Positions 1-13,200 of a stretch of DNA of 64,000 nucleotides are shown one piece after another; positions within the stretch are counted from its first letter, which is position 1, and each line of letters opens with the position of its first letter. Origin of the DNA: Manduca sexta (lineage: Eukaryota; Arthropoda; Insecta; Lepidoptera; Sphingidae); assembly GCF_014839805.1 (NCBI RefSeq), contig NC_051119.1, forward strand, positions 9,665,245-9,729,244, read 5' to 3'. Under the pieces are notes generated by a model. The model saw nothing but the letters and a program-made list of their open reading frames with translations. It was not told the DNA's origin and did not search any database. A program made the position numbers and the translations under genes.

Positions 1-1084
1 GAATCTTGACATCTCTACTGTTAAGTTGTAATTTTACTAAGCCCATCATTTGTTAAAATCATTGTCGCCTATCTACTTTGAATTTGTCTAATCAAGCTCA
101 AATCTAATATTTGCTCATTTGGTTGCGTCTCTATCGTGAATGCCTACTCTGAATTGTTTATACATCGTTCTATATTCTAAATGAATGATATCTACACTAT
201 AGCTCACCTTAAATTTCCTATTGAATTTTGTCCTATAACAATGCGAATATAACTACGAGATATCTCGAACAATGTCATTATCAGCGGCAACTCTCGAGTT
301 GCATGATATTCATATTTTTTAATTTTGTACCAATCTCATTTTATAACGTACCATAATCTTGCGAAATTACAGTCGACATTTTGACGAAATATCGATTGTC
401 ACTATCGATATATGATTACTAATTAATGATTTAATGTACCTAAGCAAGGTCCCTAATGTTACATTCTCACTAGACCCTCCTACAACGACAATAAATAAAG
501 GAACGTAAGGAATGTTAGTTGCCTCCAATCAGCTGATAGTTGAATACTGCTCAATACATAGAGATCATAATCGAAGGAATGTTACATAGCTGCATATTTA
601 TATGTATGAAAAACTAAGACGTCATTTAACAGATCATCTTGAGAATTAAATTAAATTACTAATATACTGAATACATAATTAAATCGAACACTAAATGAAT
701 ATAATCCAAGTCATGGCAGCTGCAAATTATTTGTCTACACATCATGACATTTAAAAATAAACTAATGAAATACTTAAACACAATAAAATAGCAAAAATAG
801 ACAGTCAAACTTATTATCGATAAACAGGTTATAAACTACAGTTATGGGAATCAAATGAGGAGCATATACATTACCTATTGATCAACAAGAAACGTATTTA
901 CTCAGTAAACAAATCCAGCGGCAAACTCAAATAGTGCAGCGAAAAATTATCGACACAGATACACAGCGCAGCAGCAGTCGATAATCAAATCAATCAGGTT
1001 TGTACAGTCGATGTCGATGTGTCGGAAGGTCTATGAGAGGCGGCAGTCTCAGGAGCGCGTGTGCGCCTGCGCGGGCCGCTGCTG
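1..1084 (-). other. 3'UTR and downstream flank of the RhoGEF
   Basis: AT-rich sequence with no coding exon. No AATAAA is visible on the minus strand before the window edge; ATTAAA at 430-435 is a possible weak polyadenylation signal. The transcript may continue beyond the window. Confidence 0.5.
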
Positions 1085-1220
1085 TCAGAAGAAGATCACC
1101 TCCTCCTCGGAGGGCGCGGGAGGGGACGCGCCCGCCGGCGACGGCGCCGGCACCGACGCGCGCCCCGCCTCCGGGGACCGCACGCGGAACTTGTCCGGCA
1201 GCTTCGGGTATGTGTTCGTC
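1085..1220 (-). CDS. RhoGEF coding exon 34 (C-terminus and stop)
   Basis: Residues 1314-1358 with stop TGA at 1085-1087. Phase from exon 33 selects the frame with YPKLPDKFRVRSPEAGRAS and the acidic-hydrophobic end EEEVIFF, not the longer open frame beside it. A hydrophobic residue at positions 0 and -2 fits a class II PDZ ligand; this is an inference. Confidence 0.87.
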
Positions 1221-4200
1221 CTGCACATGGTAACAATCGTGTTTGTACTTTCTAGTCCTAAGCAGCAATGAGCATTGACTGTTGTGTTTCGGTTTGAAGG
1301 ATATCGTAGCATTATAGACAACGTCTTATATCTCAGGGTGGCGAGCATAGTGGAGAGCCCCGCAGTACTTAATTATTCAAAGTTAAGATTACTACTGTTT
1401 ATGGACGGCTTTATCGCTGACCATCAGGCGAGCAATAAAAAAAAGTATTATTGTATTAAAGGGAGAATGAAATTTAAACCGTTTTAATTAACATGTAAGG
1501 TTGCCGAATCCGATACTAAAACTAATTTATTGGATTTATAGTTGACGGTATAAATCAGTTACTTTATCGATATTGGAATAAAAGAGCTGCACCATATTCA
1601 GAGAACTAAAACAAAATGAATACCTACTTGTAACAAATTAATATTATTTTTCTAATCCGCCATTTTCTTAGAAAACATTACAGATAATTGAATAGAATAG
1701 AAACAGTATTATGGCTGATTATTTCGATACTTATTTTACAATTTACATAAGAAATCATTTAGCTTTGTGGTAATCTGAAATTACTATTTAGCATACCTGG
1801 TGGCCTTGTTGTTGAACTGCTGCTGCGAGGGTAGCGGCGCTGGCGAGCTGCCCGTGCGCGTGTGGTGGATTACTAAGCCTTGTTGCTGCAACATTATCAA
1901 TCGTATAACCATACTTATTTACTTCTGTTTGTAATGATATACAGTCTTACTCATAAACTTTTAGCGTTAGGTGATTAAGAACTGCTTAAATAGCTGTTAC
2001 AAACATCACCGGTTTCCTAATTTAAACCTTACTAAGAGGCAAGAAGGCCGGTTTTTCTTTACAGCTGGTCTAAATTTGTGTTTTAACGAAATATAGTTTT
2101 GCGAAATGTTTCTAAGTAAGACTGATATTGTATTGGAATATGGTGACATTTGTTGATAGATATCATGCCTTGTTCATCGACAATATTAGTCTACCATATA
2201 CGTAGTACTTACCATCAGGGACTTTGTTCTCTATGACAGTGTAAACTGGTAACACGGGCGTGTTACGTTATGTCGGTGAAATTAGCAAGGATTTTTGTAC
2301 GTTTGCCAATTACTATTGTCTTAAACGCGAAGTGGTGCGTTACGTGCGTGTTACGCATGGCCATAATAACGTGTACCATGGCCATTATAATGCTCCAGGT
2401 TCAGTGTACCGGAATTGAATTTTCAGTAGTATAAAACAGATGCATGGAGTCTGGAATTTGTGCCCTATGGCATTAGGCTTAAATAACATCTTGGAGCAGA
2501 ACACATATGGTGGGTGATCTGGTTGCGCTCTGCCTAGCCTATCTGTTAGAGGATAAAGGTGTGATGTATGTGCGAGTACAAAACAGGTCGATAAATTGGT
2601 CCTTCGAGCCTAGCATCTGCGCATCCGATTGTCTTTGGTTTGATTCTCAAAATACCTGCATAAGTTCTTATATTCTTTGCCTGGCATTTTATTCCTACAG
2701 GTAGTGTTTAAAACCTTTTTTGTGGGAAGTTTGCTGCAGGAGATGCCCTATATGGATCAGATTATAGTTACTCCAGATTAGATTACATACTTAAATAAAT
2801 AATTTTAAAACCACGAAGGATTTAAAAAGTAACTTTATACATAACAAATTTATGCTTGTTTCTTTGATCGGCTTTATCTAGTACAAGGTAGATAATGGTA
2901 CGTGTTAGAGATATTGAATTTTTATAAAATATTTTATTATTAAATCATTACTGATATGCTTATAACATATAAATTGACGATATTTTTTTTCATGGTTTAG
3001 GTAAATACACAATATTAACAAACTAACATACATGCTCTAACATTGAAAGCGGAACAGACGAAATGGTTGTTTAGATAAGATAATTGAACTGCAACATAAC
3101 GACAGACAGATTTCATAAAGCTAATATTATCCAATAGTCTTCCATACTACCGAAGCTTACTTGAACTGATTAAACAGATATTTACTATGAAATCATAAAA
3201 CAACGAGTGGCAACATTTCAAATTATTCCGAAAAGAGTTGGCTTTTTTAAAACTGATGCTTTATTTTTTGGTTGTAAAACAAAAAATTAAAGTTCACCAG
3301 ATTCCTCTTCGTTACGGATGACGTCATATAATACTTTTATACTCTCATTAGCGGCAGCTTTAAATAAACGATCCAAATCTCAATCTTCGATCCATATCCA
3401 AGAAACAACCAATCAAAATAACGTCACTTGTAAGCCTGCCAAAAAAGTTTCGCTCTGATTGGTCAATTTTGACGATAGATCGAAAAAAGCGATTTAGATC
3501 GTTTATTGAAAACGGTAGAAGTCGAAAATAGCATAAATAGAAGGGAAAATTGATGATAAATAATTCGAAACGTCACCGATACTAATTCGATAGACCAATC
3601 TACTGGACACCAATAGCGTGTTACTTACAGATAATACAATATAGCCGTTAAAATACATTCGGATAGTCCATGTCCTGAAAATACCAACCATTTTATCTGT
3701 TTTATGTTGTATGTATGTTATGTATAATGCGATAACTGAGTTTATGGATATTTCATCTAAATTATGTTAATCATAATTATCATATTAAAAAAGTAGTTGA
3801 GTATTATTTCAAATTAGGTTTAAGGGATGATTGTCAGTGAGTAAATGATATATTACGCAGTTCAGACTTATGACGTCACTGCCAAGTGATACACGCGAGA
3901 GAGGGAGATAGCGAGATTATTCTCAAGCTTGTTCACTCTGTGTTTCACAGCTAATTGTGGCAGCTTTCAATTTTTTTTAATAATTATGGACGTGACTAGA
4001 TATAATAAATTTTATTTACACTATGACATATCAAAAATAAACTAAAAACGTCAATATTTCAATTAACTAGTATAAAACTATGTAATAATTTAAAACGTAG
4101 GTGGAAAAAAATTCACGGCGAAGTTTACGAAAAATTAACAACTAAAATTCGAATATTTGATATATACACAGAAAGAAAAACTAAATATATCGCAATCGAG

Positions 4201-7200
4201 AGGTTAGTTAACTTTAATTTTCAAGAAACAATGCATCAGATATCTGACTATAAGAATACAAATAATCGAGTACGAGAAATGACTCCTTCTACATCCACTT
4301 TAAATTTTTCTACTTCAATATAGTATGGACAAAGATATTTTCAAACATGTTGCACATACGACTTTGTTTAATTGAACGACAATTTCAATCAACCAGCCCA
4401 AACTTCTTTTCGATCGATAGCAAAAATAAACCAATCAGAACAACGTTTTATTACTATGTTTTCAAATTACTTATTTTTATTCATATATTCTCGTGCATGG
4501 TATTATTTATAGAAATTAACCGTTACACAACTGCTTGAGGTCGATCCCCATTAAGGTGTTTTCAACTCGGTAAATTATCCTCAAAAAGCCACATAAAGTA
4601 TTACCTAATTGGATTAAGCCACAAACATCGAATCATAAAACAATGATCATAAAAGTTAATTAACCTCTCCGACTGCGGAAGTAAGATATTGTATATTTAC
4701 CTCACTGGGCGATTCGTGCAGTCTGTGGTACCCAGGCGGCGGTTGCTGACTCTTGCCGCTCGCTAGCTTCAAAGGCAACTGTTGTTTCACCATTTGCTGA
4801 AAACCATACATTTTTTATAATGGAAAGTAAGGTTTGAAGGGCGCGTTTGCGTGCCGCTCGCAGGTTGCGCGTAAGCATTTGTGAAAGCTATAGCGTAAAG
4901 AAGCACACGAACAGTTGCAGTAACTGTTCGCAATTGACATATATATAAATGCAATCTCTGATGTAAGGAAAGTTAAACATTCATAATTCTATTTATTATT
5001 TATAACATTTTTATTATGTATCTCTTCGAATTTTTTTTTAAACTTTCCACTATTAAACAGTCATGTAATGCGTAAACGTACGTGCATGCACGTATATCTA
5101 CGTATCCGTATGTCTGTCTGTCGCACCACAGCTCCAAAACGAATGAACAAATTTTGTTTTTTTTTCTATTCAGGCGTTTGAAGATCATCATTTTAGTTTT
5201 GTATAAGCATGAGTGATTATAGAAAGGCATCTTGTGTTTGGCCCGTTTACCCACTAATGGGTGGAGAGGTTAATTAGTTGATGGTGGTACGTACGGCGAG
5301 CGGCGCGGCGATGGCGGAGGCGCGCGTCTCGTTCTGCGCGGACAGCAGCTGCGGCGGCGGCAGCGCGCACGCGCTCGACTCCGACCCGGTCGAGCCGCGG
5401 TTATCTGCGACACATTGCTAATACTCATGAGAACACACTAAAAACTACAATAGGGTACCGGACTAATTTTTGTTCTTTACTATTATCAAATATTTACATA
5501 ATATAAATTATAACACAGAAGGAATTATTGAAATCCGGTAAAAAATCAACAAGTTATAAGTCTTTGAATTTCGGTGGAAGGGGTTATTAACAAGAAACAG
5601 AAAAGAGACGAAATATCCACATGTGACGTCATCGGGAATTACGACACGTTCAAAAGAAAGAGATGAAGCGATATCCCCACATCGCGCCCACTTCTGCACA
5701 TTACAATATTTTAAATCTGAATTACTCGCTCATTTTTTAACCAATATCTATGCAGTTTTCGGAGGAGTGCTTCATTTTCGTATTATTAACCATTACATAT
5801 AGAATAATGTACAAAATCAAGCATAGGCCGGTCCCCTATTACGATCTTTTTTTTTGCAATTCTCTATTGTATTATTTAAGTATAACATTATTTTTCTGAT
5901 TAGCCTTTTGATTTATTAAAACGTTAGTACTAATTCCAGTCGCCATAGTATTTAGTTTTAAACATTTAGTCAAATCCATTTACAATGCGCCATCTTCCTA
6001 CAAGGTGTAAGGGAAGTGCTTACGCAAGCGGAGACAGGTCCCATTATCGGTGCTTCTAAATACGATGATACAAAAAACGCGATACTTGTTCAGTGTCGTA
6101 ATGTCAGCAATCACCACTACAATTTGTCTTTATTGTTTCCGAAGGCAGCAGTGGCGATAGGAGATATTTTGTAACGAACCCGACACAACATAATGTAGGT
6201 ACTAATATGCATAAATGCAGTCTGCAAATCGTCCTAATGATATATACTACATAAATTCTACTGAAGGAAAACCTGCAAGAATCGAGTTATATTGACCCTT
6301 CGCCACTGGAATGCAGACTTGCTGTCTTAGTTTTCGAGACCGTGTCCCTTACACCCTAAAGCATACTAACTTCGCCACTTAGGTTCCTTCCGCCGCATGG
6401 TGTCGCTCACGCTGGAGTCTGGTGACAGTGTCCCCACGCTCGCTATTTCCTCTTGAGAACCGCCTGCAAACAAATATTACTAAATATCACGGAAAACGAC
6501 GTCATAAAAAAGTCAGTCATTGTTGACTTATTTTAACGTATGCCAACATGTAATAAAAAGGGATCATTTATGAAAACGCACTAGAGATACCAAACGCAAT
6601 ATAGTGATAAATTAGTATTTCACTTTTTCTTTTTTTACATAAATTATTTTAGGAAATTCTAAATATAGTTTGGTCTTAAAATAAATCGTATTTATCATCT
6701 AATATTGGTGTGACATTCAAAGAAAAATAGTCTATGAAATAATCGATGGTTACCATGCTGTTGCAGCCGTTCCAGACGCCTGTACAAGCGCTCGCGTTGT
6801 TGTTCCACGTCCTTCTGTTGTAATGTCAACTCTTCTCTAGCCTCTAGTAACTGTCGCCGCTCTGGAAAAAAATAATAATATTATAAACTACTATTTTTTT
6901 TTTATTCTGGCTCAGCAACTGATTATTTTACTAGGTGAAATGCAAAGCTTAGTGAAATTGATGACCAGCAGGATGTTGTATTTCTTGATGGTAACGCGTG
7001 GTCTATCACGTATTACGAGTCGAATACTTTCCAAAAAGTATCGATATTGGCACATATCGATACTTTTTGGAAAGGACATCACTACCGATTTTTTACAAGA
7101 GGCGCTATTTTATTTTTGAGTTCTAAAATATTAATGGTTTTTATGTCTAGGTGGTGGTGATATTTTTTGGGTGAAAAAATAATCGTCCTATAAAAATACT

Positions 7201-10200
7201 GTTAATATAAAAAAAAATAAAGCAAAAATGTCTCTAGTAAAAAGTGCGACATGTCGTTTACGACGATCATTCTGAATATTCGCCATGTTTGTGAAGGTGC
7301 AGTAGAGGTATGAGTATGCGTGTACCCTGGTGCAGCTGCGCCTGGTCGGCGGTGCGCTGCGCCTCCCAGGCGGCGCGCTCGGCCGTGAGGCGCGCCTGCG
7401 CGTGCCGCAGCTCCTCCAGCTGCGCGTCGTGCCGCGCCGCGCCGCCCGCCGCGCCCGCGCCCGCGCCCGCGCGCCACGCGCACACCTGCGCCTGCAGGCT
7501 GCACACCACACGCCACACACCACTCACTCATCACTACTCATAATGCCACTACTAGTCAACACAAATCAAACGCAGCTTTACGTGTGACATGCACAAATAT
7601 AGATCTTATTTATATGGATTCATAAATCTGAACAACTGTTACGTTCTAAGTCGTAATTGCGAAGCAATTTCTCTTGAATGTGCGACTTTACTTCTATACA
7701 TCCTGCTTACATTTACAAAAAAAATTGTTACATATTCTTTTTTGCTTAAAATATTGGTATTATAATTTTTTATGTCAAAAATTCACCTACCTATGTATTG
7801 TCGTAAGTTGATGCCACACGATGCAAGTGAGTGTGTATATAGCATGGTGTAGTTTGATCGCCGCGTCAGGTGCGTGCGCGTGGTGATGCCGTTCGTCCCC
7901 CGGGCCTGCACCGACGCCTGCAGTCGGGTCGCTCTCGCCCCCCAGCTCGCCCCCCTCCGGCGGCGTGTCCGTCGACGTGCGCAAGCTCACACCTGCAGCC
8001 GAGAGGGCGCTCGTGTCTACCGATCGTGAGTCGTTATGACGTGAGTAAATAAAAATAAAACAACATAAAAAAACACATGTAACTACAAGAAAAGCGCATT
8101 AATTACTTTTATGAATCAATTCGATATTTATATTAAAAAAATCGACGATAATATTGGTGGTGCTAATTAAAATAACGATATATTAATTACGATTATATAT
8201 ATTTCAAAATGTGATAAGATGTAAACCTTTTTTTTTTATTTTACTTGGTTAAACAATTAAATAAAAAAAAAACATTAAATAAACATGGAACCAGAAAAAA
8301 GTTAAACATGGAACCAGAAAAAAGTTAAACATGGAATTTTATTTAATAACCTAAATTTAACTTTATACTGACGGTATAAAGTGTATAATAAAAAGATGAG
8401 TGTGAGCCATACCGCGATGCCTAGAGGCGTCGAAGCCGGCGAAGGTGTCGGCTCGTCGCGGCAGCGCGGGGCTCTCGTACGCGACGGAGTGCCGCTCGCC
8501 CGCCGAGCTCGTGCTGCGGCCCAGCGCCGCGCCGCCCGCGCACCACGCGCACGGCGCCGCGCTCGTCGCGCCCGCCACTCCCACCCCCGCGCCGCCGCAG
8601 TGCGTGCATCCCGCGCTGCTCGCCTCTAACGCCTCCTGCTCACACACACACATTATCATGTAGCCCTGAACTACTATGATAGGTTACCTGCCCGGCTTAC
8701 ACAATTATACATTTACAATGAAAATCAAACTAAAAATCATTTTCTAAACTAGGGGCTACAATATTACAAACGATTATAAATTCAATAAAAATAGCGATAA
8801 TAGAAAAAATTCAGACTGCATTCCAAATTGCCTACTTCTGTACAATCGATTGAAACGATTAAAATTTTATTTCTATACAATATCTAAAACAAAAATCCAC
8901 ATACCTTAACAACTTTGCAGACCTCCTGCCAGAGCGTGTGTGAGTCCATGGTGGGCGCCGCCAGTCTCACATAATCAGGAAAAACTAACCCACCCGGGAA
9001 CGCTGTGTTTACACCTAAAAGTATATAACAAATATATATAATAATACCAGCCCTATATTATTATATACACTGCCCACTAGAGAGCACGGGCCTCGTCCAC
9101 TAATGAAAGGGTTCGGGGCTTAATCCACCACGCCGGCCTGGTACAAGTTGACAGACTTATCATACATTAAAAATTCTTATAGAAAATTTAAAAATTTAAA
9201 CCTATACTCGTATGATAACTAAAAACTTTTTATTTCATTAAACCCATTAATGTTTGAATTCACTGGTCCTATAACAATAAATACATATTTTAATAATCGA
9301 TGAATCACTATATTCGAATTGATCGTAAACAATATCGAATCGATCGATCGAAATACAAATAATATATTTCGATTTATTTACTGTCGCGATCAATCCGAAG
9401 ATTAAGTTTAGGATCCTTAACTTTAAACGAACGTATTGCAAGAAACTCACTTGTATTTGGCACTTCTAACACAAACGGCCCGGTGTGCGCGACTAGTTTC
9501 ATATGGAGCGCCATTTTCTCCTCAAGCAATGCCGCTTGCTCTCTATCTTTCGCCCTCAACGCCTCTGATAAAAAAACATATATAGTTACAAATAATAGAA
9601 AAAAAAAACATTCCACAATACATTTAAGACATCGATACATACAATTAACTACAGAAATGTACATGGAATTTCACGAGACAAGGCTTCAAAATAATCGAGT
9701 AAAATTAAAAACATTTAACAATTGACATAGAAGCGAAAACATCCTAGAAGTATAGGTATAAATAGATACAATAACTTTAAAATAATACATAAAATACCTC
9801 CTTGGAAAAAATAGTATTATATACAATAATCATTTTCGAAAATAAAATACGGTCAAAAATTATAATAAGGGATAGAGAAATCTCCATGCTCGTGCAAATA
9901 AATATCGATGAGATTCAATTGATAAATCACCTTCGATTTGCCACCACGGCGTGTCGTCTGTTCAATGATAAAACAGTTTTTACAATGCAAGTAACATAAT
10001 TTAAATTATGACATAATATAACTTTAAGAGCCTAATATACTATTTTCTTAATTGCGAAGGTTTTTGATATTTTAATAATCTCGCCTCCTAAAAACACCCT
10101 TTACACACATAAAACTACACGTAATTACGCAAAATATTACCTCAATACTGAAAAATAAGGTTTCTACGCATTTTTTATAAGCAGAAGTTTTATTCCAACA

Positions 10201-13200
10201 GGAATTTGACGCGTTCTTTGATAGTCGGCAAGTTGTTTTTTTATCGTTATAATTCCACCAACGTGGGCAGAATAAAAGTTTTTTTTTTTTAATCTGTACT
10301 CTTAATTTTTTTAGAGTATGTCCTGACCTGTGATCAGTCTTATGTTCTCGTGCCTGGCCTCGAGCTGCCGCTGTCGCTCCTCGGCGGAGGTGGCGAGCGC
10401 GCCCGCCTCCGACTCCTCCACCTCTTGCGGACAGCTCTGTACTGCCGCTCTGAGGAAAAATATTATTCTTATGACATATAACCTTTCAGCCCCAAATAGG
10501 CCGGCAGAAGTATAGGGCACTTAGAATAGTGCACTTACGTTTCGCCATTTATATTCCAGCCTATGAGGTGATTGAAAAAGAATCTATTGACAGGCCCAAA
10601 TCGCAGACTTCGGGCTCATATTGAGTATAAAAATTCAATATTACTTAACCCTACCCCAAAAAGCCCAACTGAAATCTTAGCAACAAATTACACCGTAATA
10701 CAAATACCTTCCGTGGCTGTAATTTTTAATTCCAATAATAGTGCAACGGTCACCAGCACAGTTATGTCATTTTTACTACATATCAGTTTTCTGGAAATCA
10801 ATGACAACTCCAGTCCACCTGTGCATTCGTTACACGACCTGATATATTATACATGTTAAGTGACAACGAACGAAATTATTTCTAATTTATTCTTCTTTTT
10901 CATAGACAAAATCATAATGCATAAAACCATTGTCGTTATAATTACAACAGTACCAAATCTAACAGCTCACTTGTAAGGACCCTTTCTTTTAATTTCATCC
11001 ATGGTGCTTTATAATTAGCATATCTTGTTGTAAACGTCCCTATGTTTGAGGTTAAAACGCCTCCTTAGATCATGATTTTGTCACCCGCATTGCTCTGGAG
11101 GGAAGTGGACAATCAATATTTCTAACTACTCCCTATCTTTCTATTTGATTAATTTCTTTGCGGGATAATGAAAAATTAGTTTTCCCTAAGACTTGCCGAG
11201 TTTTACTGCTCGGTGTCATAAAATGCATGCCAATAGAGATCCTGGCTTACAGGAGTTATAGTGGTGGGTGTAAGGGCGGGAAAGTTTCTTATACCTAATA
11301 GCGTGTATCCATGTGGCGATGTCCTTGGGCCGGTGTACCCTGAGCTCGAACATCTCGGGCTCGCTGGGCCCGCTGCAGATGAGGTACAGGCCGCGCCCCT
11401 CCGCGCCCGCCTTCTCGCGCACCAGCAGCTTCACCAGCGACACCACGCCCGTCTGCACGCCACGATACATACACAAAAGTGCTAAATATGGCGAGGTTTT
11501 AGTCGGTAGAGGTTTAGATAAGTATATACATGCATAGATTTCTACGTGTTAAAAAAAAGTACAAGACAGTGTGTCACCGAATACGCAAAATATATAGACG
11601 AAACTCTGGCAAATACATTAGCACTACACTTGTTGTATTTGTAAAAATATTTGCGCTTTTTGAGCAACACAATATCGACTTTCTATTCTTTAAAACAAAG
11701 TTGATGTTAAAAATACCAAATAATGCAAATATTGGCTCAAACATGTCAAGTATGATCTACCATTATGCGAACCAATTCAGGTCACTTTCGACCTCCCCAG
11801 AATATAACATCTATTTGAGCTACATTTAAAAATTATCACGGGTACTTTTACGCGCTGACAATTAATTTACTGCACCTGATATTATGGTGGATTGCCCAGA
11901 CACTATAAATCGACGAGAGATGATTATCCCTCGTCAATCGACACAATTATGACGGCTGTTATGGCTGTGCTGAGTATATTCGTGTTATTAATAGCATTCA
12001 CTGAGCAGATAGCTTGCGGTTAACACGTGGTTGATAATGATACCTGTCCAGTTACGTCGATCAGTGATACCATATTTATATTACACTAGCTTTTGCCCGC
12101 GACTCCGCCCGCGTTATAAAGTTTTTCGGGCTAAAGTTTTCCGTTATAAAAGTCATGCTATATATTTTCCCGGGAGCCTATGTTCTTCCCAGGGTCTCAA
12201 AGTGTCTCCATACCAAATTTTATCCTAATACGTTGGGTAGTTTTTGAGTTTAACACGTTCGGGTAGACCGATGCAGCGAGGGACTTTGTTTTATGATATA
12301 TTTTTGTAGAACTTTTTAAGAGGAACAATCCCCGTCATACATTATTGTTGCATAACTTTAACCGTTTACGCAGTGCACGCAACAGAAGCTCTCAAAACTA
12401 ATAAATTGTCCCCGTTTTTGCATCATGTTTCATTACTGCTCCGCTCCTATTGGTCATAGCGTGACGATATATAGCCTATAGCACTCCAGGAACAAAGGGC
12501 TATCCAACACAAAAATATTTTTTCAGTTCGAACCGGTAGTTCCTGAGATTAGCGATTACTGCTCCGGTCCTATTGGGCATAGCGTGATGATATATATAGC
12601 CTATAGCATTCCAGGAACAAAGGGCTATCCAACACAAAAGAATTATTCAGTTCAAACTCCTAGTTTCTGAGATTAGCCATTACTGCTCTGCTCCTATTGG
12701 TCATAGCGTGATGATATATAGCCTATAGCACTTCACGAACAAAGGGCTATCCAATGCAAAATGAATTTTTTAGTTCGAACCGGTAGTTCCTGAGATTAGC
12801 CATTACTGCTCTACTCCTATTGGGTATAGCGTGATGATATATAGCCTATAGCACTCCACGAACAAAGGGCTATCCAACGCAAAAAGAATTTTTCAGTTCG
12901 GACCGGTAGTTCCTGAGATTAGGCATTACTGTTCCGCTCCTATTGGGTATAGCGTGATGATATATAGCCTATAGCACTCCACGAACATAGGGCTATCCAA
13001 CGCAAAAAGAATTTTTCAGTTTGGACCGGTAGTTCCTGAGATTAGCGCGTTCAAACAAACAAACAAACAAACAAACTCTTCAGCTTTATATAATAGTATA
13101 GATAGATAAAGTTAAGACTGGTTCATACTGTATGTTAATACTTGACCTTTGGAACATTAGCTTTTTTTGCTATATTTTTATGTCCAATATAAAATTAGTT

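Noticed and set aside
990..1268. Long open frame overlapping the last RhoGEF exon (starting DEHIPEAAGQVP)
   Set aside because: Splice phase from exon 33 selects the other frame, which has an ordinary composition and an immediate natural stop; this frame is Arg/Gly/Ala-rich as expected of a GC shadow.
12432..13047. CRISPR-like regular array
   Set aside because: Whole 123-bp units repeat without unique spacers, in a eukaryotic intron.
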